Positions 24,086 to 34,463 of a DNA stretch of 64,000 nt are shown here, one piece after another (positions within the stretch are counted from its first letter, which is position 1; the number at the start of each line of letters is the position of its first letter). The position numbers and the translations under genes are program-made. The stretch is from Deltaproteobacteria bacterium (GTDB lineage Bacteria; Myxococcota; Myxococcia; Myxococcales; Anaeromyxobacteraceae). Location: contig JACRMN010000012.1 of assembly GCA_016214955.1 (NCBI GenBank), positions 797,901-861,900 of the forward strand. The letters are read 5' to 3'. Below the pieces are notes generated by a model that had not been told where the DNA came from, made no database searches, and saw nothing but the letters and a program-made list of their open reading frames with translations.

Positions 24086-26272
24086 GTGAGCGGCACGACG
24101 CGGGTAGGGCTCCTGTTCTCGTCCAGCGGCGCCACCGCCATCCCGGAGTCGGGGCTGCTGGAGGCCTCGATGCTGGCGATCGAGCGGTGCAACAAGGACG
24201 CCGGCTGCGGCTTCGCGCCGGTGGTGGTCGACATCTGCTCCGACCCGGGGACCGCGGCGCGCGCTGCCTACGACCTGGTCAAGGCGCAGAAGGCCGAGAT
24301 CCTCATCGGCTGCTACACCTCGGCCTGCCGCAAGGCGATCCTCCCGGTGCTGGAGGAGACGCAGGGAACGCTCGTCTACCCCACCATCTACGAGGGCGAG
24401 GAGGCGCACCCTCGCGTCTTCTACTTCGGGGCCGTCCCCAACCAGCAGGTGGACCCGCTCCTCTCCTGGACGCTCTCGCACCTCTCCCGCGACTTCGTCC
24501 TGGTGGGCTCGGACTACATCTATCCACGATCCGTGAACAGGCAGGCGCGCCGGTTCATCGAGGCGACGGGCGGGCGCGTCCTGCACGACCTGTACTTCCC
24601 GCTCGGCTGCGAGGACTTCGCCGCCTTCTTCCAGGGCATGCGGTCGCTCCGGGGGCGGGCGCCGCCGGTGGTCTTCTCCACGCTGGTCGGCAGCAGCATC
24701 CCCGCCTTCTACCAGCAGCACCGCGCCTCCGGATCGCGCAGCGCCATCGTCAGCCCCATCACCTCGGAGGTCGAGCTGGAGCGCATGGGGCCCGAGGCGA
24801 GCGCGGGCCACTACTTCGCCGACGGCCACCTGGAGAACCCCGAGGTCGCCCAGGCCGACGGCTTCGCCGTCGAGTACCGGCGCCGCTACGGCGACAGGCC
24901 CATCAACGGGATGATGTCGGCCGTCTACGACGCCATCATGCTGGTGGGGCGCTACTTCCGGAAGGCGCGCGCCGGCGGCGCCAGCGGGATGCGGGCGCAG
25001 CGCAAGGTCGGCGGCTACCTGAGGGCCCCGGTGCACGAGAGCACGCACGGGCGCATCGTCGTCGATCCCCGGACCCAGCACGCCTGGCTGTGGAGCCGCG
25101 TGGCGCGGGTGGGGAGCGCGGGCGCGGTGGAGCCGCTCTGGACGTCGCCGGGGCCCATGCCGCCGCGGCCGCTCGGGCAGCTGCCCTGGGAGGTGGAGGC
25201 GTCGACGGTCAGCCCCGGCGGCGAGGACGCGTTCGGCGAGCTGGTGGGGCGCAGCGAGGGCTTCACCAAGTGCCTGGAGATGGCGCGGATCGCAGCGCGC
25301 ACCGCCGCACCGGTGCTGCTCACCGGCGAGACCGGCACCGGCAAGGAGCTGTTCGCCCGGGCCATCCACCGCGCCAGCGACAGGCGCGAGGCCCCCTTCG
25401 TGGCCGTCAACTGCGCGGCCATCCCCCGGGACCTCATCGGCAGCGAGCTCTTCGGCTACGCGCCCGGGGCGTTCACCGGGGCGCAGCGGGAGGGCAAGAA
25501 GGGGCGGTTCGAGCTGGCGGACCGCGGGACGCTCTTCCTCGACGAGGTCACCGAGATGCCGCCCGAGCTGCAGGCGGTGCTGCTGCGGGCGCTCCAGGAG
25601 AAGAAGATCGCGCCCGTCGGGAGCAGCCGCGACATCGACATCGACGTGCGCATCGTGGCGGCCACCAACCGCCTCCTCTCGCCCGAGCTCGAGCCCTCGC
25701 CCGGCTTCCGCTCCGACCTCTACTTCCGCCTCAACGTCTTCCGCATCGACGTGCCAGCGCTGCGAGAGCGCCCCGAGGACGTCCCCCTGCTGGCGGAGGG
25801 CGTGCTGGCGCGGCTCAACCGGCAGAACGGCCGCCACCTCTCCATGACCCGCGACGCCACGGCGGCGCTCTGCCGCTACGGCTGGCCGGGGAACGTACGC
25901 GAGCTCGAGAACGCCATCGAGCGCGCCTTCCACGTGGCCATCGACGGCCCGCGGATCGACGTGGCACACCTGCCCGCCGTGGTCTCCGGCGCGGGAGCGG
26001 CCGGGCCCCGGTCCGTCCCGGCGCCGGCGGCCGTCCCGGAACCCTGCCCCGGCGCGGCGGACGGGCCTGGCTCCTGGGCGCCGGACGGCTCGGCGCAGGA
26101 GCGGGCCGTCATCTGCCGCGCCATCGAGAGCTCCGGCCACAACATGAGCCGGGCGTCGCGCGTTCTGGGCATCTCGCGCAGCACGCTGTACCGCCGCATG
26201 AAAGCGCTCGAGATCGTGGTGCCCAACCCGTACCCGCCCTCCAGGGCCGGCCCCGGCGCCCCCTCCCGCTGA
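24086..26272 (+). CDS. AmiC-like sensor fused to sigma-54 AAA+ activator
   Basis: This 728-aa one-component regulator has an AmiC/UrtA-type ligand-binding domain at residues 1 to about 350 ([57 protein letters not shown]). No signal peptide is present, so this periplasmic-type fold works in the cytoplasm. An AAA+ domain follows, with Walker A GETGTGKE near 414, GAFTGA near 461 and Walker [12 protein letters not shown] Pro/Ala linker leads to a Fis-type HTH ([22 protein letters not shown]) near the end. GTG at 24086 is chosen because AGGAG lies 7 nt upstream. In Pseudomonas AmiC controls an antiterminator, AmiR; here sensor and activator appear to be one chain. Confidence 0.88.
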   Translation: MSGTTRVGLLFSSSGATAIPESGLLEASMLAIERCNKDAGCGFAPVVVDICSDPGTAARAAYDLVKAQKAEILIGCYTSACRKAILPVLEETQGTLVYPTIYEGEEAHPRVFYFGAVPNQQVDPLLSWTLSHLSRDFVLVGSDYIYPRSVNRQARRFIEATGGRVLHDLYFPLGCEDFAAFFQGMRSLRGRAPPVVFSTLVGSSIPAFYQQHRASGSRSAIVSPITSEVELERMGPEASAGHYFADGHLENPEVAQADGFAVEYRRRYGDRPINGMMSAVYDAIMLVGRYFRKARAGGASGMRAQRKVGGYLRAPVHESTHGRIVVDPRTQHAWLWSRVARVGSAGAVEPLWTSPGPMPPRPLGQLPWEVEASTVSPGGEDAFGELVGRSEGFTKCLEMARIAARTAAPVLLTGETGTGKELFARAIHRASDRREAPFVAVNCAAIPRDLIGSELFGYAPGAFTGAQREGKKGRFELADRGTLFLDEVTEMPPELQAVLLRALQEKKIAPVGSSRDIDIDVRIVAATNRLLSPELEPSPGFRSDLYFRLNVFRIDVPALRERPEDVPLLAEGVLARLNRQNGRHLSMTRDATAALCRYGWPGNVRELENAIERAFHVAIDGPRIDVAHLPAVVSGAGAAGPRSVPAPAAVPEPCPGAADGPGSWAPDGSAQERAVICRAIESSGHNMSRASRVLGISRSTLYRRMKALEIVVPNPYPPSRAGPGAPSR

Positions 26273-26341
26273 GCGATTTCGGCCCTTCCCGTGACGCTCG
26301 CGCCCCTTGAAACGGCGCGGGGTTATGGCACTCTAAGGCTG

Positions 26342-26415
26342 CCAGGAACCGCCGCGCGAAGCCACGTTGCCCCCCCGCGCGTAGCCTCGGCCGTCGGCGG
26401 CTCCTGGTTTTTTTT
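26342..26415 (+). terminator. Long stem with U8 tail; terminator or small RNA
   Basis: CCAGGAACCGCCG (26342-26354) pairs with CGGCGGCTCCTGG (26395-26407) at 12 of 13 positions, and eight T follow directly (26408-26415). Another GC-rich hairpin could form in the 40-nt loop. It lies 70-140 nt after the activator stop codon, so it can end that transcript. The structure also suits a small RNA, since TTGAAA occurs at 26307-26312, but no good -10 is seen. Confidence 0.5.
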
Positions 26416-26438
26416 GCTCCCCGCCATCGCGCCGCCCG

Positions 26439-26470
26439 AAAAGGCGAAGGGCCGCCCGGAGGCGGCCCTT
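26439..26470 (-). terminator. groESL terminator
   Basis: On the minus strand, 29 bp after the groEL stop, AAGGGCCGCC and GGCGGCCCTT form a 10-bp stem with a 4-nt loop. CGCC and TTTT follow. This is an intrinsic terminator with a short, interrupted U-tract. Confidence 0.65.
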
Positions 26471-26498
26471 CCCGTGCATCGCAGGCTCGAGGCCTGGA

Positions 26499-28178
<1,680 letters not shown>

Positions 28179-28478
28179 CTACTTGTCCTCGATGACGCCG
28201 AGGATGTCCTCCTCGCGCATGATCAGGTGCTCCTCGCCGTCGAGCTTCACCTCGGTGCCGGCGTACTTCGAGAAGAGGACCTTGTCGCCGGCCTTGACGT
28301 CGAGCGGGCGGACCTTGCCGTCCTCGAGCACCTTGCCGTTGCCGACGGCCAGCACCTTGCCCTCGATCGGCTTCTCCTTGGCCGTGTCGGGGATGATGAT
28401 GCCGCCCTTGGTCTTCTCCTCCTCCGCGACCCGCTTGACGATGATGCGGTCCTGCAGAGGACGGATCTTCATGGACAT
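28179..28478 (-). CDS. groES: Co-chaperonin GroES
   Basis: This 99-aa lid subunit of the GroEL chaperonin starts [20 protein letters not shown]. The mobile loop is [19 protein letters not shown] and the C-terminal half [21 protein letters not shown] is typical. Two ATGs lie 6 nt apart. AAGGAGG has 6-nt spacing to the one at 28478, which is chosen. The promoter and a CIRCE-like repeat lie upstream. Confidence 0.96.
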   Translation of the reverse strand: MSMKIRPLQDRIIVKRVAEEEKTKGGIIIPDTAKEKPIEGKVLAVGNGKVLEDGKVRPLDVKAGDKVLFSKYAGTEVKLDGEEHLIMREEDILGVIEDK

Positions 28479-28550
28479 GGACTGCCTCCTTGGGAAAGAC
28501 CCCGGCGCCGCGGAGCGCCGGGCTGACCTGCTTCGTTCGAGGAATCTGGT

Positions 28551-28577
28551 CTGGCAGTCCCGCACCGGGACTGCCAG
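28551..28577. promoter_or_regulatory. CIRCE-like operator of groESL
   Basis: CTGGCAGTC-N9-GACTGCCAG has exactly the 9-9-9 layout of the HrcA operator CIRCE (TTAGCACTC-N9-GAGTGCTAA) and matches it at 6 of 9 positions per arm. In full it is a 12-bp perfect repeat around CAC. It begins about 5 nt after the predicted transcription start, as CIRCE elements do. Confidence 0.6.
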
Positions 28578-28588
28578 CGAGCGGGCGT

Positions 28589-28616
28589 ACTCTAATCAGC
28601 GGCCCGGGGGTGTCAA
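28589..28616 (-). promoter_or_regulatory. groESL sigma-70-type promoter
   Basis: On the minus strand TTGACA (28616-28611) and TAGAGT (28594-28589) are 16 bp apart. The -35 lies inside GCTTGACACCCCCGGG, which recurs exactly before the ABC ATPase gene at 34382. Start is near 28582. Confidence 0.6.
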
Positions 28617-28837
28617 GCGGGCGCCTCGATCTCGCAGGGGTACGTGACGACGAGGCTTTTTGGCCGCAGCTGGCACTCGTCGGCGCGGAGTGCTGGCCCC
28701 CGGAAAAGGCATGGAGAGGCGCCAGCTTGGGGGCCCGGGAGCGCGGAGGAGCGGGGGCTCCGCGGACCCGGCCGGCGATCCGAGGATTCTTTCGCCAGGA
28801 CATTTCGGCCGGACGCCGCTGGCCTTATCCTCTGGGC

Positions 28838-29821
28838 GTGACGCCGGAACTCGAGACCCAGATCCTCACCTGCCGCAGCCTCCCCAGCCTCCCGCTCGCA
28901 GCCCTCGAGGTGCTGGCCGCGAGCCGCCAGGAGCAGGCGGACCTGCGGGCGCTCGCCGAGATCATCGCCCGTGACCCGGCGATGGCGGCGCGGGTGGTGG
29001 CCGCCTCCAACGCCGCCGCCTTCGGCTGGGGCGAGGTGACCACGCTGCCGCGGGCCGTGACCCTGCTCGGCGCCAACCGCGTCCTCTGCGTGGTCCTGAC
29101 CTTCTCGCTGCTCTCCATCCGCCGGCAGGGCGAGGCCCACGGCTTCGACCACGGCGCCTTCTGGCGCCGCTCCATCTTCGCCGGCATCGCCGCGCGGGCC
29201 CTGTCCGAGGTGGCCGGGGTCGACGCCGACGAGGCGCTGCTCGCCGGCCTGCTCCAGGACTTCGGCTGCCTGGCGCTCTCCGAGGCGCTGCGCGGCGCCT
29301 ACGGGCAGATCGTCCGGGACGCCCGGGGCAACCACTGGCGCCTCTACGACCTGGAGCAGGAGAGGCTCGGGGCCACCCACGTCGAGGTCACCGGCATGCT
29401 GGCCGAGCGCTGGCGCATCCCCGAGCGGCTGCGCCTCGCCGCCGCCGTCAGCCACATCGTGCCCCGCGTGCCGCCCGGCCGCCTCGACCTCGGCGCCTGC
29501 GTGGCCCTCTCCGGCCCGTTCGCCGAGGTGTGGACCGCCCCCAGCCCGGCCGACGCCGTGGCCGACGCCCTGGCCTCGGGCCGCGCCTTCGGCCAGACCC
29601 GCGAGACCATCGGCGGGGTGCTGGCGCGCATCGGTGCGCTGGTGCCGGAGGTCGCCGCCGAGTTGCAGGTGACCATCACGCCCGATGAGGAGCGGAAGCG
29701 GGTGCTGGCCGAGGCCCAGGCGGCGCTCGAGCGGATGCGCGAGCGCCCGGGCACGCAGATGCCGGTGGAGGTGTCGGGGCTGGCGGGCAAGCCCGACCCC
29801 GAGGAGCCGGACGCCGCCTGA
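28838..29821 (+). CDS. HDOD domain protein
   Basis: This 327-aa cytoplasmic protein has an HDOD domain at about residues 10-210 (LPSLPLAALEVLAA, IIARDPAMAARVVAASNAAAFG, LGANRVLCVVLTFSLLSI). HDOD domains lack the HD metal residues and act as signalling scaffolds, often in c-di-GMP or motility control. The C-terminus (about 270-327) is a Glu/Arg-rich helix with a coiled-coil look. GTG at 28838 is chosen because TATCCT ends 6 nt before it, with no Shine-Dalgarno, so the mRNA is probably leaderless. It faces away from groESL. Confidence 0.8.
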   Translation: MTPELETQILTCRSLPSLPLAALEVLAASRQEQADLRALAEIIARDPAMAARVVAASNAAAFGWGEVTTLPRAVTLLGANRVLCVVLTFSLLSIRRQGEAHGFDHGAFWRRSIFAGIAARALSEVAGVDADEALLAGLLQDFGCLALSEALRGAYGQIVRDARGNHWRLYDLEQERLGATHVEVTGMLAERWRIPERLRLAAAVSHIVPRVPPGRLDLGACVALSGPFAEVWTAPSPADAVADALASGRAFGQTRETIGGVLARIGALVPEVAAELQVTITPDEERKRVLAEAQAALERMRERPGTQMPVEVSGLAGKPDPEEPDAA

Positions 29822-29836
29822 GGAGGCGCTGCCGGC

Positions 29837-30103
29837 CTACTTCAGGGTGCGGGTCTGGCCCGCGGGCAGCGTCGCCTTCTCCTTGTCGAACTTGCCCTGC
29901 AGGGCGTCGCGGACCGAGCGGTCGAAGCGCACCTTGCCGGTGGCGACCTCGCGGAGCGCCAGCACCGGCGGCTTGTTCTTGGAGTTGGGCTGCAGGGGCC
30001 GCGCCCCGGCCATGAGCTGGCGGGTGCGCTTGGTCGCCAGGAGAACCAGCGCGAAGCGGTTCTCGACGAGCGGCAGGCAATCCTCGACGGTGACGCGGGC
30101 CAT
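29837..30103 (-). CDS. rpoZ: DNA-directed RNA polymerase omega subunit
   Basis: This 88-aa protein helps assemble RNA polymerase by holding the beta-prime C-terminus. It starts [21 protein letters not shown] and has the omega helix [14 protein letters not shown], then [13 protein letters not shown]. The length is normal. GGAGAGCTCC precedes the ATG. It converges with the HDOD gene (15-bp gap) and has its own promoter at 30196-30224. Confidence 0.93.
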   Translation of the reverse strand: MARVTVEDCLPLVENRFALVLLATKRTRQLMAGARPLQPNSKNKPPVLALREVATGKVRFDRSVRDALQGKFDKEKATLPAGQTRTLK

Positions 30104-30195
30104 GGAGCTCTCCGTGCTGCAGTTGCAGTGCTGGAACGGTCGCTGTGCTGGAAAGCGAGCGGCCCAGCCGTGGAGCCGGGCCGCATGAGTGGGGG

Positions 30196-30224
30196 AGAAT
30201 AAGCGGAGGCGTCGGTCCGGTCAA
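30196..30224 (-). promoter_or_regulatory. rpoZ promoter
   Basis: On the minus strand TTGACC (30224-30219) and TATTCT (30201-30196) are 17 bp apart. Start is near 30189, giving a leader of about 86 nt. Confidence 0.5.
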
Positions 30225-30228
30225 CCCC

Positions 30229-31242
30229 TCATTGCCCTTCGGCTTTCGGCCCGGCCGGCGGGGGCTTGGGCCGCTCGACGAGCTCCTCCACCGAGGGGGC
30301 GACGGCGGCGGCCGCCCCCCGGTCCACCTCCAGGATGCGGGGGCCGGCCGAAGATCGGGCGAACCGGCTGTCGTTGGCCTCCTTGCCGAGCTCCACCCGC
30401 CCCAGCTCGGAGCCCCCCTCGCCGAGGAGCACCAGCGTCCGCGCGGGCGGCTCCAGGCCCGCCTCCCGAGCCCGTCCGGCCCCGTCCGCGAAGCGCAGGG
30501 CGCGCAGCGCCGAGGCGGCCCTCAGCGTCGACTCCACCCTCCCGGCGTCGGCCGGTGCGGCGCGGGGCGCCGTGAGGTCCCAGCCCGCGGCCTCACCCTC
30601 CACGCCCGGCCGCCGCGCCGCCTCCCAGGCCACCCGGCCGCCGGCCAGGAGGCGGACCCGCTGCACCTTGCCCGGCTCGAAGCGCAGCAGCGCCCGGTCG
30701 CGCAGGTCGTCGGTCTTCCGGAGGAGCGCCCACTCGGCGCCGGCGTCCACCAGCAGCACCGGGCCCTCTCCGGCCCGCACCGGCAGCGAGCCGTCGAAGC
30801 CGCTGGGCTCGCCCAGGGACACGGCCAGCCGCCTGCCGTCCTCGAGGTCGAGCTCGATGCGGCCGCGCGGCGGGGCGAGCCCGCTCGAGGCCAGGGCGGC
30901 GGCGTCGGGCCGCGCCGCCACCTCGGCCTTGCGGCGCAGCCCGGCGAGGCGCGAGAGCAGCCCCTCCACCGCGCCGCCGTCGGCCGCCTCGCCCAGCCCC
31001 TCGATGCGCCAGCCCGCGCCCCCGGCGCCGGCGCGCGTGAGGGAGGTGACGGCGCCCCCGGCCTCGATCCGCAGCGCCTTCACCTGCCCGGTGTCGAAGG
31101 CCAGCACCTTCTCCTCCGCCTCCTTGCGCTTGCCCTCCTCCTCGCCGCGCCGGTCCACGCCGTACCAGGCGTAGAGCAGGGCCGCCGCGGCGGCCGCGAG
31201 GAGCGCCAGGGTGCCTGCCGCGGTGCGGGAGCGCGCCTTCAC
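30229..31242 (-). CDS. DUF4340 domain-containing protein
   Basis: This 337-aa protein has one N-terminal membrane segment (AGTLALLAAAAAALLYAWYGV, residues about 9-29) and a mostly beta periplasmic part with repeated DUF4340 units (VKALRIEAGGAVTSLTR and VQRVRLLAGGRVAWEAARR). DUF4340 genes usually follow gldG-like genes, as here (9-bp gap), and are thought to be part of the same transport machine, but the function is unknown. GTG start. It is the last gene of a four-gene operon; the tail is Pro/Lys-rich. Confidence 0.8.
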   Translation of the reverse strand: MKARSRTAAGTLALLAAAAAALLYAWYGVDRRGEEEGKRKEAEEKVLAFDTGQVKALRIEAGGAVTSLTRAGAGGAGWRIEGLGEAADGGAVEGLLSRLAGLRRKAEVAARPDAAALASSGLAPPRGRIELDLEDGRRLAVSLGEPSGFDGSLPVRAGEGPVLLVDAGAEWALLRKTDDLRDRALLRFEPGKVQRVRLLAGGRVAWEAARRPGVEGEAAGWDLTAPRAAPADAGRVESTLRAASALRALRFADGAGRAREAGLEPPARTLVLLGEGGSELGRVELGKEANDSRFARSSAGPRILEVDRGAAAAVAPSVEELVERPKPPPAGPKAEGQ

Positions 31243-31251
31243 GCCGGGCTC

Positions 31252-32796
31252 CTAGCGCGAGCGGCGCACCAGCCAGGCGGCCAGGCCCAGCCCCAGCAGC
31301 GCCACCGGCAGCGCGTCGATGGTGAGGAACTTGATGGTCGAGACCTGGGCCGCCGAGAGGAAGAGGCGGGTGCCCTCGCGGCTCCGGGGGCGGATGGTCA
31401 GCCGGTCTTCCTGCTCGGCGAGCCAGGAGACGCCGTTCAGGAAGAAGTCGTAGTTGCCGAGGAGCTGGAGGTACTGGTTGGAGAAGAACTCGCCGTCGCC
31501 GGCCACCAGCAGCCGCGCCTCGGAGGAGCGCCGCTCGCCCTCGCCGCTCACCGGCCGCGTGGCCACCATGGCCACCGGCAGCGGCCCGACCTTCTCGCCC
31601 TGGTCGTAGCGGGCCCCCTTGCTGAAGAGGTCGGCGATGTTGGTCTCGCCCCAGGCGTCCTTGCCCGAGAGGGCGATGGGCACCGGCGTCACCGGCTTGC
31701 CGGCCAGGGCCGAGAGGGAACGGGCCGTGGGGAAGGCGAGGCCCGTCTGGGCCAGCTCCCGGGTGATGGGGTGGGCCGCCGAGGCCTGGAGGATGGGCGT
31801 CACCGGCGAGCCGCCGAAGAGCTGGGCCACCGGGCTCGGGTCCACCACCATGTCGTCGTCGAGCTCGACGCCGAAGGCGGCCAGCAGCGGCTCGAGGCCG
31901 GTCCTGGCCTCCGGCTCCAGGAAGAGCCCCAGGTGGCCGCCGCGGTCGGCGTAGGCGGTCAGCGCCGCGATCTCCGGGGCCAGGAAGGCCTTTCGCGGCG
32001 CGGCCACCAGCACCGCGGCGGCGTCGGCCGGGACCTCGGGCCTCGCGAGGAGCGAGAGCGGCGCCACCTCGTACCCCTCGCCCTCCAGCCCCCGCACCGC
32101 CAGGGCCTGGCCGCGCTCGGCAGCGTCGCGCGGGTCGGGCTCGCCGTGACCGGTGGTGAAGTAGATCTTGCGAGTACCAGTGCGGGTGACCCGCAGCAGG
32201 GCGTTGGTGAGCCCCTCCTCGTCGGGCTGCTTGGCCTTGGCCTCCTCGGTGCCGGAGAGCAGCACCAGCCGCGGGCCGCCCTCGACGATGGCGTGCTTCT
32301 TCACCAGCTCCGGGCTCCGGTAGGGATCGACGAGCTGCCAGGTGAGGCGGGGCGACTCGGCGGCGTAGCGGCGCAGGAGGTCGGCCACCCGCGGCTGGGC
32401 CTCGTCGCCGGCGCCGTAGAAGGCCAGCACCTTCACCTCGCGGGGCAGGGCCCGCAGGGTCTTCACGGTGTCGGGCGAGAGGGTGAAGACCCTGTCGCGG
32501 GTGAGGTCCCAGGTGCGGGGCCGCTTCACCGCCGCGTAGTTGGCCACGCCCAGCACCACCGCGAGGAGCGCCCCCGAGAGCGCGGTGAAGAAGCCGAAGT
32601 GGGCGGCTCGCCCGGAGAAGAAGCGGCGCACGCCGCCCGGCTCCGAGAGGGCCAGGCTCCCGGCCAGGCCGGCGGCCCCGAGCAGCAGCTTGCCGAGGAC
32701 GAAGGTGGTCTGCCCGAAGAGCAGCGTGACGGCGGTGGAGAGGATGAGGACCAGGCCGAGCAGGCCGAGGACGCGGGAGGCGACGTTCTTCTTCAT
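31252..32796 (-). CDS. GldG-like ABC-associated membrane protein
   Basis: This 514-aa protein has N-terminal membrane helices (about residues 8-80), a large periplasmic GldG/IFT52-like domain (RDRVFTLSPDTVKTLRALPREVKVLAFYG, IYFTTGHGEPD, AAVLVAAPRKAFLAPEIAAL) and a C-terminal helix followed by RRSR. In Bacteroidetes GldFG with GldA forms an ABC complex needed for gliding. Homologues are common in Myxococcota, where the role is uncertain. It follows the permease by 12 bp with a GAGGAG ribosome site. Confidence 0.83.
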   Translation of the reverse strand: MKKNVASRVLGLLGLVLILSTAVTLLFGQTTFVLGKLLLGAAGLAGSLALSEPGGVRRFFSGRAAHFGFFTALSGALLAVVLGVANYAAVKRPRTWDLTRDRVFTLSPDTVKTLRALPREVKVLAFYGAGDEAQPRVADLLRRYAAESPRLTWQLVDPYRSPELVKKHAIVEGGPRLVLLSGTEEAKAKQPDEEGLTNALLRVTRTGTRKIYFTTGHGEPDPRDAAERGQALAVRGLEGEGYEVAPLSLLARPEVPADAAAVLVAAPRKAFLAPEIAALTAYADRGGHLGLFLEPEARTGLEPLLAAFGVELDDDMVVDPSPVAQLFGGSPVTPILQASAAHPITRELAQTGLAFPTARSLSALAGKPVTPVPIALSGKDAWGETNIADLFSKGARYDQGEKVGPLPVAMVATRPVSGEGERRSSEARLLVAGDGEFFSNQYLQLLGNYDFFLNGVSWLAEQEDRLTIRPRSREGTRLFLSAAQVSTIKFLTIDALPVALLGLGLAAWLVRRSR

Positions 32797-32808
32797 GGCG
32801 CGCGCTCC

Positions 32809-33603
32809 TCAGCCCCAGCGGTGGCCTTCGACGGCCCGGTCGGTGAGGTAGAGGCCCAGGGCCACGAAGGAGAGGTAGTAGACGACGTCCTTGGCCTCGA
32901 TGCGGCCGGAGAGGAAGGCGGAGAGGTGCTCGGAGGCGCTGAGCGCGCCGGTCAGCTCCCGCACCGGGCCCTCGACGCCGATGGTGAAGATGGTCACCAC
33001 CCACAGGCCCAGGAGGAAGAGCAGCGAGACGAGCGCCGCGACGATCACCGACTCGGTGAGGGCCGAGACGAACATGCCCACCGCCAGCGCCATGGCCCCC
33101 AGGAGGAACAGCCCCAGGAGCGCGGTGCCCACCGTCTGCCACTCCACCCCGGCGCCGCCCGAGAGGCCGCCGCTGTAGAAGGAGAGGAGGAGCGGGAAGA
33201 GGGCCACGAGCAGCAGCGCCACCAGCAGGAGCGCCAGCGCCGCCAGGTACTTGCCCAGCACGATCTCGAAGGGGCGCACCGGCGCGGTGAGCAGGAGCTC
33301 GAAGGTGCGGGTCCGCTTCTCCTCGGCGAAGAGCCGCATGGAGAGGAAGGGGGCCACCAGGATGACGAAGACGCCCATGGAGCCGAAGAGGGGCGAGAGC
33401 ACCCGCTCGGTGACGTTGAGGTGGGCGAGGAGCTCCGGGCTCTGGAGCTGGCTGGCCCGCAGCGAGAGGAAGCGGTAGGCGTCGAGGCCGCCGTTGAAGA
33501 ACTGGGCGGCGAAGAAGGCCATCACCATGAAGAGCACCCAGGCCACCGGGGTGGCGAAGGCCACGGTCAGCTCCTTCCTGGCGATGGCGAGGAGCGCTCT
33601 CAC
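32809..33603 (-). CDS. ABC-2 type permease, GldF-like
   Basis: This 264-aa inner-membrane permease has six hydrophobic segments. It shows the ABC-2 pattern ALLAIARKELTVAFATPVAWV at the start and RLFAEEKRTRTFELLLTAPVRPFEIVLGKYL after helix two. A GTG start at 33603 overlaps the ATPase stop (GTGA), implying coupled translation. It pairs with the ATPase at 33600-34382. Confidence 0.87.
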   Translation of the reverse strand: MRALLAIARKELTVAFATPVAWVLFMVMAFFAAQFFNGGLDAYRFLSLRASQLQSPELLAHLNVTERVLSPLFGSMGVFVILVAPFLSMRLFAEEKRTRTFELLLTAPVRPFEIVLGKYLAALALLLVALLLVALFPLLLSFYSGGLSGGAGVEWQTVGTALLGLFLLGAMALAVGMFVSALTESVIVAALVSLLFLLGLWVVTIFTIGVEGPVRELTGALSASEHLSAFLSGRIEAKDVVYYLSFVALGLYLTDRAVEGHRWG

Positions 33604-34382
33604 GCGGCACCTCCGGCGGAGAGGGCCGCCTGGGCGGCCGCCGGCCCCTGGACCAGCTTGGCGTAGATCTCCTCGAGGAAGGCGATGTCGTCGAGCGTCA
33701 CCTTGCGGCCCGGCAGGTGCTTCTGGATCAGGCCGTCGAGGGTGTCGTAGTCCACCAGGCGGCCCTGGTGGATGACCAGCACCTTCTGGCAGGTCATGGC
33801 CACCTCCGGGAGGATGTGGGTCGAGAGCACGACGGTGTGGCGCCCGGCGAGGGACTTCACCAGCTCGCGCACCTCGCGGATCTGCAGCGGGTCGAGTCCC
33901 ACGGTGGGCTCGTCGAGGATCAGCACCTCCGGGTCGCCGAGCAGCGCCTGGGCCAGGCCCACCCGCTGCCGGTAACCCTTGGAGAGGCCGCCGATGACCC
34001 GATCCATCACCCCCTCGACGCGGGCCTGCTGTGCCACCCTGTCGATCTCGTCGGCCACGCGCTTGCGCGGCAGGCGCTTCAGGCCGGCGCAGTACCGGAG
34101 GTACTCGGCCGGCGTCAGGTCGGGGTGCACGGGCGGGTTCTCGGGCAGGTAGCCGATGCGCCGCTTCACCTCCATCGGCTCCTCGAAGACGTCGAAGCCG
34201 GCCACCCGGGCGGTGCCGCTCGTGGCCGGCAGGAAGCCGGTGAGGATGCGCATGGTGGTGGACTTGCCGGCGCCGTTGGGGCCGAGCAGGCCCACCACCT
34301 CGCCCTTCGCGACCTGGAAGGTGAGGCCGTCGACGGCCACCAGGTCCCGGTACCGCTTGGTCAGGTTCTCGACCTCGATCAC
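33600..34382 (-). CDS. ABC transporter ATP-binding protein, GldA-like
   Basis: This 260-aa ATPase has Walker A GPNGAGKSTTMRILTGF, signature GLSKGYRQRVGLAQALL and Walker B VLILDEPTVGLDPLQ. A C-terminal extension (about residues 215-260) follows, as in GldA-type and other ABC-2 exporters. It is the first gene of the operon GldA-GldF-GldG-DUF4340. Its promoter shares a 16-nt box with that of groESL. Confidence 0.9.
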   Translation of the reverse strand: MIEVENLTKRYRDLVAVDGLTFQVAKGEVVGLLGPNGAGKSTTMRILTGFLPATSGTARVAGFDVFEEPMEVKRRIGYLPENPPVHPDLTPAEYLRYCAGLKRLPRKRVADEIDRVAQQARVEGVMDRVIGGLSKGYRQRVGLAQALLGDPEVLILDEPTVGLDPLQIREVRELVKSLAGRHTVVLSTHILPEVAMTCQKVLVIHQGRLVDYDTLDGLIQKHLPGRKVTLDDIAFLEEIYAKLVQGPAAAQAALSAGGAA

Positions 34383-34463
34383 GTGGAAAGCCCCTTCCTC
34401 GAAGCAGTGAGAAGGTGGACCCGGCGAGAGATCCCCGCGGCCAGGCGTCGGCCGGGCGCGCGG

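Larger units (their letters stand above)
28479..28837. other. Divergent region between groES and the HDOD gene
   Basis: This 359-bp region holds the groESL promoter (28589-28616) and CIRCE-like repeat (28551-28577) on the left. At the right end TATCCT (28826-28831) precedes the HDOD start codon by 6 nt. Between 28620 and 28820 I see nothing recognisable. Confidence 0.5.

Noticed and set aside
26439-26470. Small RNA antisense to the activator end
   Set aside because: The stem and TTTT are placed and oriented as a simple terminator for groESL.
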